DNA of 64,000 bases, from positions 19,995,020 through 20,059,019 of the forward strand of contig NC_080546.1 of NCBI RefSeq assembly GCF_028640845.1, given 5' to 3'. The stretch comes from Ahaetulla prasina (lineage: Eukaryota; Chordata; Lepidosauria; Squamata; Colubridae). The notes beneath the pieces are model-generated. The model made no database searches and was not told where the DNA came from. It saw only the letters and a program-made list of their open reading frames with translations. Made by a program: the position numbers and the translations under genes. Shown here piece after piece: positions 1 through 9,987 of the stretch (positions are counted from its first letter, which is position 1; every line of letters starts with the position of its first letter).

Positions 1-285
1 CATTGAGATGTTATTTAAGCTTAGGTTCCAGCTAATGCCTGGAATGCACTACCAGACTCTATGGTCTCCTCCCCAAACCCCCAAAATTTTAAACTAAGAC
101 TGTCTACTGTTGACCTCACCCCAGTCCTAAGAGGTCTGTAAGGGGCGTGCATAAGCGCACCAGACAGCGTGCCTACCGTCCCTGTCCTAATGTTCCCTTT
201 AATTGTATTCATTTTATGTATTCAATTCATGCTTATACATATGTATTATCTAATATGTACTCAACAAAATAAATAAAATAAATAC
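1..285 (+). mobile_element. CR1-group LINE, 3' end (cut by window edge)
   Basis: The 3' end of a non-LTR retrotransposon. It shares blocks with the copies at 50556-51108 and 26500-27480: the end of the reverse transcriptase frame ('gtctactgttgacctcacc'), then 'ggcgtgcataagcgcaccag' in the 3' UTR, and an AATAAA/AATAAATA tail. The frame is broken. The 63-residue antisense ORF over it is a shadow. The left part lies outside the window. Confidence 0.8.
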
Positions 286-328
286 CTATTAGCAACATTG
301 TCCAAAATACAGATGTGAAGGTCTAGAG

Positions 329-481
329 CAGTGCTTCTTAACATTGGATGCTAATTTTGGATGGACTTCAACTCTCAGGATTCCCTAGCCGGCAACTCTA
401 CCCATTTTCAAATTGCCAATGAGTACATTTATTAAATTTATATATGCTACCCATCTCACTATTAAAGGTGTAAAAACGTTG
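329..481. mobile_element. Short hAT-type MITE with 8-bp target duplication
   Basis: Starts CAGTGCTTCTTAACATTGG and ends in a short inverted match (AACGTTG). The flanks are gtctagag (321-328) and ctctagag (482-489), 7 of 8 identical, which is the hAT insertion signature. The interior contains 'ggacttcaactctcagga', common in such non-autonomous hAT elements. No coding capacity. Confidence 0.7.
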
Positions 482-518
482 CTCTAGAGGACATTCTTCT
501 AGTTGTAAATGTCTGTGT

Positions 519-823
519 CAGAGGTGGGTTTCAGCAGGTTCTGACCAGTTCTGGAGAACCGGTAGCGGAAATTTTGAGTAGTTCGGAGAATCGATAGTAA
601 AAATTCTGACTGGCCCTACCCCCATCTATTCTCTGCCTCCCAAGTCCCAGCTGATCGGGGAAATGGGGATTTTGCAATATCCTTCCCCTGGAGTGGGGTG
701 GGAATGGGGTGGAAATTTTACAGTATCCTTCCCCTGCCATGCCCATCAAGCCACGCCCACCAAACCATGCCTCGCCCACCAAGCTATACCCACGGTAGTA
801 AAAAAATTTGAAACCCACCACTG
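519..823. mobile_element. Non-autonomous hAT-like element, 'accggt' family
   Basis: The ends are inverted: CAGAGGTGGGTTTCA and TTTGAAACCCACCACTG. The interior has the family hallmarks: 'ggagaaccggtagcgg', 'gtagttcggaga', 'ccttcccctg' and repeated 'gccacgccca'. The flanks match only weakly (gtctgtgt / gtcttcat). The family is very common in this window; copies at 16955, 25637 and 58081 are close relatives. ORFs across it are not genes. Confidence 0.75.
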
Positions 824-831
824 GTCTTCAT

Positions 832-1077
832 TAAAGCAATTTAAAGAAGACAATTTATATTTCTTTCTTTTTCTTAAAAAAGACAAGTAATTCAAGACAT
901 ATATATGTTTTCATAACTTGCTAAGGTAGATTATAAATGTATTCTTACTGATACTTTGTGGGCAAAAACAGCCAACGGACACTCATCTTCAAATACAAAA
1001 GCACTTGATTTTAGGACCAAAGCAAGTTATACATAATAGATTTAAGCATTTGGACAATTCCCTATCTGTCAGTAATG
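832..1077. other. No recognised feature
   Basis: AT-rich, complex sequence between two hAT elements. No open frame, repeat or RNA motif is recognised. Confidence 0.5.
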
Positions 1078-1085
1078 CTTTAAAT

Positions 1086-1220
1086 CAGGGGTCTCCAACC
1101 TTGGCCACTTTAAGACTTGTGGACTTCAACTCCCAGAGTTCCTCAGCCAGCAAAGCTGGCTGAGGAACTCTGGGAGTTGAAGTCCACAAGTCTTAAAGTG
1201 GCCAAGGTTGGAGACCTCTG
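1086..1220. mobile_element. Palindromic hAT MITE with perfect 8-bp target duplication
   Basis: Begins CAGGGGTCTCCAACCTTGG and ends with its inverse, CCAAGGTTGGAGACCTCTG. Almost the whole element is two inverted arms of about 65 bp meeting near 1152 ('cagccagcaaagctggctg'), so it can fold into one long hairpin. It is flanked by ctttaaat at 1078-1085 and 1221-1228. Sister copies lie at 43588, 44894 and 61348. Confidence 0.9.
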
Positions 1221-1288
1221 CTTTAAATATCACAAGGTTTTTTTTCCCAGTTGTTGATTTTCTTCCTGCCCATCTATGCCTTTAAATA

Positions 1289-1636
1289 AAGGTAGCCCTT
1301 GACCGAACTGAACATTTCTGTTGTTAAGTGAGACATTTGTTAAGTGAGTTTTGCCTCATTTTTACAACCATTCTTGCCATACTTGTTAAGTGAATCACTG
1401 CAGTTGTTAAACTAGTAACAAGGATGTTAAGTGAATCTGGCTTCCCCATTGACTCGACTTGTCAGATAGTTGCAAAAGATGATCACATAACTGCAACCAG
1501 TCAGTTGCCAAGCAACTGAATTTGATCATGTGACCATGGGGATGCTGCAATGGTTGTAAGTGTGAAAAATTGATTATAACTCACTTTTCTCAGTGTCGTA
1601 ACTTCAAACAGTCTGTTGTAAGTCGACGACTACCTG
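1289..1636. mobile_element. TA-flanked MITE ('gtagtcctcgactta' family)
   Basis: A non-autonomous DNA element. Its complete relatives begin CAGGTAGTCCTCGACTTA and end with the inverse, 'gactacctg', next to TA. This copy starts aaggtagcccttgac and ends gacgactacctg before TA at 1637. The interior carries the family phrases 'gttaagtgagacatttg', 'gaatctggcttccccattga' and 'gatcatgtgacc'. No protein is encoded. The TA target suggests a Tc1/mariner-like mobiliser, which is inference. Confidence 0.8.
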
Positions 1637-1638
1637 TA

Positions 1639-2514
1639 ACTTCATTGGAAGACTATGAGAAAACTTTCTAAGGGCTATTTCACACAGCATGTGGGTGTGT
1701 GCAAAATATTGCTTCTTGAAGCACTAAGTGGTTTACTTTTTTCTTTGTGTCTTTTATTTGTTCATCCTCTTGTTTTTAAATTTAGTGAAAAGTTATATAC
1801 CTTCTTGATTAGTTTTTCTTCAACAGTTTTTCTTCAAGAGTTCAACAGTGTCTTATCAAAAGGTGTTTGTCCTTTATAAAAGCCATATTTTTCATATCTA
1901 GGTCACATCTAGATTGTATGTGCAATTGAGGCCACCATGATAGTATAATGCCCTGGTTTTCAAGCTCTTGCTTCGATTTTAATTTCCCTTCAGTGTCCAG
2001 AAAGTTTTTTATATGTCACATTTTTTCCCTCAAACTTCGCCAGATTTGGATATGTGAAGGCTTTAGTCATGGGCTTAGAGCCATTCTGGGATTGTCAACT
2101 ATATTTTAGGTTTTATTTTTTCCCATACAGCTATTAGTGAGTTTCTTATGTAGTGATTTTGAAAGTATCTATGGATTTTATTCTTCTCATACTATAGGAA
2201 GGCGTGCCATCCTCGTTGTAAATCATGTCCTTCTAATGATTTAGTTCTTTCTTAATGCTGCTGCATTAATGGTTTTCCAACTCTTTTCTACATGAATGTG
2301 TATGCATAGTTGCTTTGCCAGTGAAGCAGTACTATCGGTCGGAGCACAGACATATACACTTAGAACTTTGAAAGTCCTCAAAGCAGTCTTCGGAATAGCA
2401 TCTCAATGTTGCAAGATGTTGATTTCTTGTACTTTAGCAAGATCCCGTTCTTGATTATATGCAAAACTCTGCTGTGAGTAAAATCAACTAGACTGGTCCT
2501 TAGACTGGTATGGA
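1639..2514. other. No recognised feature
   Basis: Complex AT-rich sequence without a supported gene. The 74-residue frame at 1655-1879 has no recognisable domain. The composition could be an old, unrecognised LINE remnant, but I found no diagnostic motif. Confidence 0.4.
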
Positions 2515-2593
2515 ATCTTTTCTTTTATGTACACTGAGAGCATATGTACAAAGACAAATTCCTTGTGTGCCCAATCATATTTGGCCAATAAAA
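2515..2593 (+). mobile_element. CR1-group (L3/Rex1-like) LINE 3' terminus with ATTCT tail
   Basis: Shares 'acactgagagcatatg', 'attccttgtgtg' and 'ttggccaataaaa' with the copies at 38770 (+) and 46306 (-). In all three the LINE 3' end passes directly into an ATTCT (AATAG) pentamer array. Snake genomes are known for a CR1-group LINE that seeds this microsatellite, which supports a snake source. Only the terminus is present, so it is a 5'-truncated insertion. Confidence 0.8.
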
Positions 2594-2650
2594 ATTCTAT
2601 TCTATTCTATTCTATTCTATTCTATTCTATTCTATTCTATTCTATTCTAT
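2594..2650 (+). repeat. (ATTCT)n microsatellite
   Basis: About eleven nearly perfect pentamer units, directly abutting the LINE 3' terminus at 2515-2593. Best read as expansion of the LINE tail. Confidence 0.95.
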
Positions 2651-3367
2651 GCTAAAAATGCATTTCTATTGATATAATCAACTAGCCAACCTTTGCAGTG
2701 TCAGAATGCAAAAGTATTTGCATTTTTTCTTTCTTGCTTTCAGCTCTGCAAAAGGCAGAGATTAAGCTAGAAAGAAGGTACAATGTTTTATAGAAACATA
2801 GCCAATCCCAGTTACTAAACTTTTCAAGCATTAAATGAAAATATACGAACACATTTATAAGAGAGACCATTTATGCTGATGTGTCCTAAATCAGGATCAC
2901 TGAAATAGAAATATATTTTTTTTTAAAATGTAGAAGAATAAGTAACCTTCAGAATGAAAGAAATCTAGAATTAGTATGGCAGGCATAGAATTTTCACAGG
3001 CACAAAAGAAAAACAAATAGTGCCTTAAATTAGGGTAGGGTAGGTTGGAAAATCTAGGGTAGGGTAGGGTGGAAAAAGAGGATAAATCTAGTCTACAAAC
3101 AACAGCCCAAATATTTGCTAAACGCATAAAATGCCACCAATTTTTATTCTGATTCGATATCACTGACTGATTTCTTTTAATTAGGTTAAGGAAAGACAGA
3201 TAATGCCTGGAGCGATGTGTAGATGAGATCTTATTTGGAAAGCTTTATAGCAGACTTATTAAAAAGAATACAAAGCTTCCAATAGTACATGTGTGACTTA
3301 GAAGTTAAATTAGAAGGCCATTATATTGCCAGCAAAAAAAAAAAAAAAATCTACGTAAATTCTATTA
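2651..3367. other. Mostly unrecognised; contains a short TAGGG cluster
   Basis: Complex AT-rich sequence. A degenerate cluster of TAGGG units lies at 3031-3072, interrupted by 'ttggaaaatc'. A run of A occurs at 3336-3350. No gene is supported. Confidence 0.5.
3031..3072 (+). repeat. (TAGGG)n-like short tandem repeat
   Basis: About seven TAGGG or TAGG units in two blocks. The unit is one T short of the vertebrate telomere hexamer TTAGGG, so it is not a clean interstitial telomere repeat. Confidence 0.7.
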
Positions 3368-3835
3368 CAGGTAGTCCTCGACTTACAAGAATTTGTTGAG
3401 TGATTGCTCGACGTTACAACAGCACTGAAAAAGGGACTTATGACCATTTTTCACACTTATGACCATTGCACCATCCCCATGATCACGTGATCAGAATTCA
3501 AACCAGGATGAAAGGCTCCCTGTTCGGACTGGATCACATGATCCGGTAGCGATTGGGGCAGGTAGTTCGGAGAACCGGTAGCAAAAATCCCTGCCCCCTC
3601 CCCCAATGCCAATGCCTCACTGTTCCTCTTCTCTGTCCCTGAAGGTCTCGGTGGTGATATAGCTGCAAACGGCCTTAAATGACTGCCGCGGCACTTCAAA
3701 GGGCTGCACTACAGCTGATCAGCGCTGTAGGCAGCTAGTATGCCTCTATTTTTAAAGAAGGTAGACTGGGGCCTCTCAGTAAAAGGCACTTGGTAGACCG
3801 GGGCCTCTATTTTTAAAGTTTTAAAATGCAGGACT

Positions 3836-4010
3836 GGCATAAAACGGGTTTTTAAATTGGATTTTAAAAGGGGTTTTAAATTATGTATTTTATAATTATA
3901 TTATTGGCCATATTGAATAAGTTTTTTAATTGGTTTTATTGTATTGTATTGTATTGTATTTTATCTGGTTGTTAACCGCCCTGAGTCCTTCGGGAGAAGG
4001 GCGGTATAAA
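3836..4010 (+). mobile_element. LINE 3' end with UUCG stem-loop
   Basis: A 3' UTR piece related to the copy at 62390-62690 (shared 'taagttttttaatt', then 'accgccctgagtccttcggg'). At 3975-4005 it folds into ACCGCCCT...AGGGCGGT with an inner TCC-TTCG-GGA tetraloop. It then enters a TTA array. Family assignment, L2/CR1-type LINE, is inference from the linked coding piece at 4331-4567. Confidence 0.7.

Positions 4011-4096
<86 letters not shown>
4011..4096. repeat. (TTA)n microsatellite between two inverted LINE ends
   Basis: About 28 TTA units, separating a plus-strand LINE 3' end from a minus-strand one. Both LINE tails point into the array. Confidence 0.95.
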
Positions 4097-4097
<1 letters not shown>

Positions 4098-4563
4098 TAG
4101 ATTTTTATACCGCCCTTCTCCCGAAGGACTCAGGGCGGTGTACAGCTAGATTAAAAAACAGTACAATATACAAATTAAAACAAAATTAAAATAACATATT
4201 CTATAAATGGCCCAAAATTTAAAACCGTCAAATTTCACCCATAAAATTCATAAAATACCCCAATTAAAATCATTAAAATTCAAAAGTTTAAAAAATTAAG
4301 CCAGTCCCGCTTGGATAAACAAGTGCGTTTTCAATTCACGGCGAAAGGTCCGAAGGTCAGGTAATGCTTGGCGGACGGCACCCTGTGAAGACCCTCTCTG
4401 TGTGAGCGTACGGGTCGGTGGGAGGCATAAGGTAACAGCAGGCAGTCCCGTAAGTATCCGGGCCCTAAGCCATGGAGCGCTTTAAAGGTAGTAACCAACA
4501 CCTTGAAGCACACCTGAAAGACCACAGGTAGCCAGTGCAGACTGCGCAGGAGCAACATCATCA

Positions 4564-4567
<4 letters not shown>
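4098..4567 (-). pseudogene. L2-like LINE 3' portion with reverse transcriptase C-terminal remnant
   Basis: Read on the minus strand, the frame at 4331-4567 contains 'LHWLPV', 'FKALHGLGPGYLRD' and 'SHRPVRS', typical of the C-terminal end of L2-type LINE polyproteins. It is followed by the 3' UTR and the stem-loop at 4109-4139, identical in design to the one at 3975. Only the last part of the element is present, so it cannot encode an active enzyme. Confidence 0.75.
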
Positions 4568-4615
<48 letters not shown>

Positions 4616-4643
4616 CTTTATTATTTTTATTATTTATTATTAT
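4556..4643. repeat. (TTA)n-rich microsatellite
   Basis: An ATC/TTA trinucleotide array of nearly 90 bp with interruptions at its 3' side. It closes the LINE block inside the hAT element. Poly-Asn translations over it are meaningless. Confidence 0.9.
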
Positions 4644-5032
4644 TGACCATGCCCATTCACTCACCTAACCACCAAGCCACACCCACCAATTAAGCCACGC
4701 CCACAGAACTGGTAGGGAAAATTTTTAGATTTCACCCCTGATTCAGACACTTGGCAACTGTCTCATATTTATGACGGTTTGTAGTATACTGAGGTCACAT
4801 GATCCCCTTTTGTGACCTTCTGACAAGCAAAGTCAATAACGAAGCCAGATTCACTTAACAACTGTGTTTTCTCACTTAACTACAGCAGTGATTCGCTTAA
4901 CAAATGCAGCAAAGAAAGTCACAAAATGGGATAAAGCTCACTTAAGAAATGTCTCACTTAGCAACATAAATTGGAGGGTTGATTGTGGTCATATATTGAG
5001 GACTGCCTGTACTAACCCAAGCAGGCTCTACC

Positions 5033-5623
5033 TGTTGTGACCCAGGCTCAGGTAGTAGTAAACGCAATCAGTTCAAAAGCAAACAGACTTTATTAGAACA
5101 GCTGAGAATTAACTCATTCTCAGCATTATCCAAACTAACACAATTCTTCAGTCTCATCACCAACGTTGGCCTAATTAGGCAAACTGCCAAAGGCTTTTCT
5201 TGGCAAAAGTTCAAAAGCCGAAGACGCCGACAAATGCAGCAAGACAAGGAGCTGTCAACATTGTTTTCTGACAAAGAGCCCAAATGCCATTGCTGGTCTT
5301 TTAAGCCTTATGGGAGGGGCCAACCATCTCTTGGCCCTACTCCCGAGTCGTCCTCTTTGCTTTAGCTGCTCTTGCCTTCTGGTAGCTCTTCTCATGCGTG
5401 CATTAGGAACAGGCTCCTCCTGTTCCTCTGCCTCACTACTGTCTGCCTCTGGAGGCTCCAGAGTCCTCACATCACTCCCAGATGGCCCTGGCCCTACTCT
5501 GCCTCCGATGCAGAGCCCTCATCCAGGCCTTCCCCAGCCTCCAGGACTGGCCCATATTCTTCCACAGCCTCATCGCTGTCTGACTCCGTTGCCAATTCCA
5601 CAGGCTGCTGGCAGACCACAATA
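5033..5623 (-). mobile_element. Solo LTR of an endogenous retroelement
   Basis: 591 bp beginning TGTTGTGACCC on the plus strand and flanked by perfect 5-bp duplications ctacc (5028-5032 and 5624-5628). The far end reads ...CAATA, so the expected terminal CA has mutated. On the minus strand there is a TTAAAAG TATA-like box near 5295 and an AATAAA signal near 5090, giving minus orientation. No internal viral genes remain beside it. ORFs at 5310-5699 are frames within the LTR. Confidence 0.85.
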
Positions 5624-5628
5624 CTACC

Positions 5629-6964
5629 AAGCATTAAACTTAAGCAGTAAATTGTGGAAGATCTCTTTTAAAAAACGAAGTGGCAACAACTTACTGTAGT
5701 TCTTTCACCACCAAGAGTTTCTCTCACTATGAGAACAGTGAAAGAAACCACTTTGGAAATACCTGTGTAAAAATACAAACAAATAGTTCAGATATCTTAA
5801 GCAAGGAAGACTCAAACAATACTATAGAGACAGCATATGCTTACACAAGCTTGATTAATTTTGGTGCAGCATAGTGCCATTATAGTTTGCAAGCCATGGT
5901 TTATAGCTGAATTTAAATGTGAAGCCTGCTCATTGTGGTTTATTCAATCAAGTATGGTTAATCAACCTGTAGCTCACTGTGACACAATACTGATGCCAAA
6001 GCATCCATCCATATGTTCCTTCTTCCTTCATAAGATTTGATGAGCCAAAGTGAGCAGTTTTACTAAAAATATTCGTATGTCCTTATTCTGATGCATAAAC
6101 AGTTTACAAATAGTTGGGTTACTAAAAATTCTGCTTCTGTTGATCTTATGTGGCTAAGGGACAAATACATTCAGTTAGTTTGGGAACAGTAAAGTGGGTT
6201 TTTTTTTACAGTAATTTCCCAGTGCTGTTTTCCAAATTCCCAATCTTGGGTACCGCTCTGGAATTTTCTTGGTGGTTTCCACCTAAGTGCTAACTAGAGC
6301 AAGTCCTGCTCAGTTTTGTGAGGTTGTTAATGGTAGACAGTGAAGTGCAAAGAAATGGAATAAAAGGTCGAGGCCAGGTGAAATCTTTCATTTCATTTTC
6401 TCTTGTTAAGCTCTTAAAGCAAATACTATTTTTTTTTCTGAGAATAAATTTATAGGTAATGTGAAAACTGCCGAGTCAGACTGAAATGTTGCTGTTAATA
6501 AAGTGTACACAAACCTGTTAGGATACCTATACATATTGTCACCGGAATACCTTGAATTTTTGACTTGCATGGGCCAGGAGATTTTCCACTATGCATCTCT
6601 GTTTTTTTCTGCTTGCAATTTTCGCTTTGGTAAATATGTCAGCTAGGTTCCAGGATGCTTCTGCATGGCCTATGTGTTACCCAGTGGAATTCTTGCTTTC
6701 CCTTGAATTGATTTCCCATGGCATATTGTGAATGGCTTTTCAAACCCCTTTTCTCCTATTTAAAAGCATTTATTTCGTGACATGGTGTGATATTGTTTTT
6801 GGGAAAAAAAAACAAGTCTAAAGTCCCCTTGGGTTCTTGGAACTACTTTCACAGTTCTTTAGATGTTGACTGTACAGTTGAAGTGAATTGGGCTCCCTGT
6901 AATTTGGTGCTTAAACAAATGGGCAGTTCTTAAAGTCATCTGGGAAGTTAGGTTAAACCTAAAC
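5629..6964. other. No recognised feature
   Basis: 1.3 kb of complex AT-rich sequence. No open frame longer than about 65 codons, no recognisable repeat, no RNA gene. A candidate for unique DNA, in which regulatory elements cannot be excluded. Confidence 0.5.
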
Positions 6965-7505
6965 CAGGGTTGAAATGCCAACGGTTTGGACCGGTTCAGG
7001 AGAACGGGTAGTAATAAAAGATACCGGTTTGGGTGAACTGGTAGTTAAAAAAAATGCTACTGGTTCAGACAAACCGGTATTTTCAACAATCAGCTATCCC
7101 GGATGATTGATATTCATTAGAAAATAGGAAATCCTACTTTCTAGTGAATCTAAATCATGCAGCACAGCTGCTCCCCCCTCCCGCTGTTCTGCTTACCTTA
7201 GAAAAGGCTTCTTAATCCTCCTTTTTCAGCACTGCATGGTAGCACCTGTGGGGTGCATGCACACAAAGCGCACATTTGGCATGCACCGCATATGTGTGCA
7301 TGCAACAAACCTGTACAAACAAACAAGCGCCGCACCCCCACCCACCCCATGCCCTGTTTTGGGCCTAACAGGCCTCCCTGCACTTACCTGGGAGCCAAAA
7401 TGGGGTGTGTGGGGACTCCTGGAAAGGGCAGGAAGGGGCAGGGCCAGCCAGCAATTTAAGCACTGGTTTGCCCGAACCGGCTTGAACCGGCTGAATCCCA
7501 CCACT
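6965..7505. mobile_element. Long non-autonomous hAT-like element
   Basis: Starts CAGGGTTGAAATGCC and ends 'gctgaatcccaccacta'. The interior has 'accggtttgggtgaactgg', 'gcttgaaccggctgaa' and a central region rich in 'gcatgcac' and 'cgcac' that relatives at 11412 and 30698 also carry. No clean target duplication was found. ORFs across it on both strands (61-95 codons) are shadows. Confidence 0.7.
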
Positions 7506-8386
7506 ATCCTTTATACAAATTGAAGTACTGCATTTGTTAGCTGTGCTCATTTTTGTACTAGATATATTGAGCCCACTTTTTGTTTCTCTTTGGGATCAGG
7601 CACAGGTAAGATAAATTTTTGTTTCTATCATAGTAAAGTTAAAACACTTTCTGCTGACAGCCATAACAGTTTGTTCTTATTTGACAATATCTATGTGTTT
7701 ACAGGAAGTAGTACAATTATAATGGAATGGCATTTGAAGAAAATGAAACATAACAAAACCTAAGCAATTTGCATAATTGTTTTTCCACAGACAAATCTAT
7801 CTTCTCTTCTGCTTTAATCATGCAGAATGTGAGAAATAACACAAGTCCTTTGAAAAAGTGGACACGTACAGTGTTCTCATCTGTGTCATCTTTTTCTTGG
7901 ATTACAATCTGAATGTCGGCAGTTCTCTGTAGGAGATAGCTTCAATTTATTTTGAAACATAAGAAAACAGAATTGTACATTTGGATAGCACAAGCTTTCT
8001 ATATATTAAGCAAACAAAGAATGTTACTGAATCCACCGCAAAGGGGTTTGCCGCAGACAAAGGTAGATTTTTGCATTTTCAGTGCCAGTCGTGAAAAGAC
8101 ACAAGTGAAGGTGCACAAGTCCTTCCCTCTCACCGGGCACATAATGGCACACAGCAGGTGTACCACTTAATTTGGAAAACTATATGGATGGTGACCTAAT
8201 TAAGTCATTTAAGTTTACTAAAAGACTCCTTCCAAAACTCACAGGAGTTCTGTCCAACCTTACATTCTGTTCCTAGAGTGATCAAGATAACCTTTATTGT
8301 CATCCCCCCCCCCCCCGCCACCTTTGGGCACTCTGACACACATTAAAAATGAAACTCTGTTGTTTGCTCTCAAAAGTGCATACTTA
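7506..8386. other. No recognised feature, with a poly-C run
   Basis: Complex sequence containing a run of 13 C at 8304-8316. No supported gene, including the 72-codon frame at 7952-8170, which matches nothing I know. Confidence 0.5.
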
Positions 8387-8825
8387 CCGTATTTTTTGGA
8401 GTATAAGACGCACCTTTTTACCCCCAAAAAAGAGGGTGAAAATCTGGGTGTGTCATATACTCCAAATGTAGCCCTGCCCAGTTTCTCAAACGGAGGTTTC
8501 AGAGGCTGAAAAAAGCATCAGAAACTAAGCTTCTGAAAAGAAGCCCCCAAACAGGGCTTCAGAGGCTTTTTTTTCTGAAGTTTCGGAGTCTTTCAGAGGC
8601 AGAAAAAAGATTTTTCTGAAACAGAGTTTCAGAGGCAGAAAAAAAAAAAAAGCAAAAAAAAAAAAAGCAAGGCACAGAACTCACAACCAAGGAACTTGTT
8701 GCTAAAATTCACCTCTGGGAACAGCTGATTGGGGGTATTCTGGGAGTCCAATCCACCTGCCAATCAACTTTTTTCTTATTTTCCTCCCCAGAAACTAAGG
8801 TGTGTCTTATACTCCAAAAATATGG
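8387..8825. mobile_element. MITE with 'ggagtataagac' terminal inverted repeats
   Basis: The left end CCGTATTTTTTGGAGTATAA and the right end, whose complement reads CCATATTTTTGGAGTATAAG, form inverted repeats of about 27 bp. The interior repeats 'ttcagaggcagaaaaa' several times, so it has small direct subrepeats. A 3' fragment of the same family is at 22352-22568. Superfamily not determined. Confidence 0.8.
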
Positions 8826-8885
8826 CACATAACACACCTATAGATCTGCTATACACATAGATATGTATGAACCTACACCCTAACA

Positions 8886-9241
8886 CAGGGGTGTCAAACT
8901 CAAGGCCCCTAGCCAGATCCGGCCCACAGGTGCTTAGAACAGGCCCATGGGGTTGCCCTGCAAATAGCGAAGGACCAGCCCGCGGTGCCTCTGCCAGCGA
9001 AAACGAAGCTCGGGAGGGCTGTGTGCAGCCCTCCCGAGCTCCATTTTCTCTGGCAGAGGGTTGCAGAAGGCCATCACAACAGAAAACAGAGCTCGAGTGC
9101 CTGTTTTTGCTGGCAGAGCACTCAGGCCTCCACAAACACCCCCAACACGAGTGACATTGAGCTGGCCATGCCCACCCTGGCCAGCCAAGGTCAAAGACAA
9201 CATTGATGCAGCCCACAATGTAATCGAGTTTGACATCCCTA
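8886..9241. mobile_element. hAT-like MITE, right target duplication split by an LTR
   Basis: Starts CAGGGGTGTCAAACTCAAGG and ends 'gagtttgacatccct' plus one base. The left duplication is ccctaaca (8878-8885). The right one is cc (9242-9243) continued by ctaaca (9746-9751) on the far side of the LTR. The interior contains 'ggccagccaaggtc' and 'gccatgcccaccc', as in the copy at 39292. Confidence 0.85.
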
Positions 9242-9243
9242 CC

Positions 9244-9740
9244 TGTTCTGTCCTCCCTCGCCTCCATCCGAGTGATGGCTTAATTAGCCGGCACTATCAG
9301 CTCTGGCAGCAGAGCTGCCAAGAGCCTTCGTTATCTTCCACGAAGCTGGTGAGTCACCCAGGAACAAACTTCAGCTCTTAGTCAATCAGTGGATTTGCCT
9401 GTTACAAAGAGACACAGCAGCTCTTGCTGCCTTTTATATCCTGTGGGGTGTGGCTCCATGACTCAGCACTTCCTAGGCCTGCCCCATCCCTGCTTCTGTT
9501 GTTCCCTCCTCTCCTGCTTACGAAACCTGATTGCTGTCAGCTGGATCTGCAGGTGTGGCCTTGGGGGGGAAAGAGTCAGGGGACGGAGGCCTCGTTATCT
9601 CTTCCACCTGGCCTGCTTCTGGCTCCTGGAGCTGAGCCAGGGAAGCCGGTGCTCCCGAGCTAAGTCCTGATGGCCCTTCCCCCTCACTTTCCAAGTCACT
9701 TTCTGGCAGGAGGGCCAGCTCGCGGGGTGCAGACACCACA
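9244..9740 (-). mobile_element. Solo LTR with perfect 5-bp duplication
   Basis: TG...CA ends (tgttctgtcc ... gacaccaca), with ctacc at 9239-9243 and 9741-9745. It is related to the LTRs at 30018 and 41701. Read on the minus strand, a TATAAAAG box (near 9432) lies about 20 bp downstream of TGAGTCA (9459-9465). The LTR landed exactly in the 8-bp target duplication of the hAT element to its left, so it is younger. Frames of 70-110 codons within it are not genes. Confidence 0.9.
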
Positions 9741-9751
9741 CTACCCTAACA

Positions 9752-9987
9752 TATACATACATATAAATATTAGTCACTGTCCCTCTTGAATCAAACACAT
9801 CCTTATGAGAAAGTCTCAAAGTTATTATGCATATGGACCTCTTGTAGACCACATCAGTATGGCATTACAGGCATGATGAAAGCAACATACTCATATCACT
9901 TTTTCATCTTATGACTTTACTATTAGGCTAAGTAGAAAATCTAATCATGGTTTCCAGAATTAATTTCTCCTTGGATAAACAGGAGCA
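9752..9987. other. No recognised feature
   Basis: Short AT-rich spacer between the LTR and a MITE. Nothing recognised. Confidence 0.5.

Larger units (their letters stand above)
3504..4740. mobile_element. hAT-like element inside the MITE, itself interrupted
   Basis: Starts 'caggatgaaaggctccc' and ends 'agatttcacccctg'. The flanks are attcaaac (3496-3503) and attcagac (4741-4748), 7 of 8 identical. Element sequence is seen at about 3504-3720 and 4645-4740 ('ggagaaccggtagcaaaaat', 'aagccacgcccaca'). The stretch between is LINE 3' ends and TTA arrays. Confidence 0.8.
3368..5009. mobile_element. TA-flanked MITE split by nested insertions
   Basis: Left end CAGGTAGTCCTCGACTTAC follows TA at 3366; right end 'gaggactgcctg' precedes TA at 5010. 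The element's own sequence is 3368-3503 and 4741-5009. The middle is a hAT element (3504-4740) that itself holds LINE fragments and TTA repeats. Joined across the insert, the MITE reads like the uninterrupted copy at 32881. Confidence 0.85.

Noticed and set aside
1086..1220. MicroRNA precursor hairpin
   Set aside because: The long hairpin is fully explained by the palindromic hAT MITE with its target duplication; several sister copies exist. Small-RNA data would be needed to claim more.
2594..2650. CRISPR-like or satellite array
   Set aside because: A pure pentamer microsatellite without spacers, attached to a LINE tail; nothing else here resembles direct repeats with spacers.
3031..3072. 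Interstitial telomere repeat
   Set aside because: The unit is TAGGG, not TTAGGG, and the array is short and interrupted.
4482..4664. Poly-Asn frame resembling a low-complexity protein
   Set aside because: Translation of the TTA array.
5310..5699. 129-codon plus-strand frame with signal-peptide-like start
   Set aside because: It is antisense to a solo LTR and reads past its edge; the hydrophobic start is chance.
7226..7523. Overlapping 92-95 codon frames on both strands
   Set aside because: They lie wholly inside a GC-richer hAT element where stop codons are rare on either strand.
8776..9267. 163-codon minus-strand frame
   Set aside because: It runs across a MITE end, a hAT element and the start of an LTR, with no domain.
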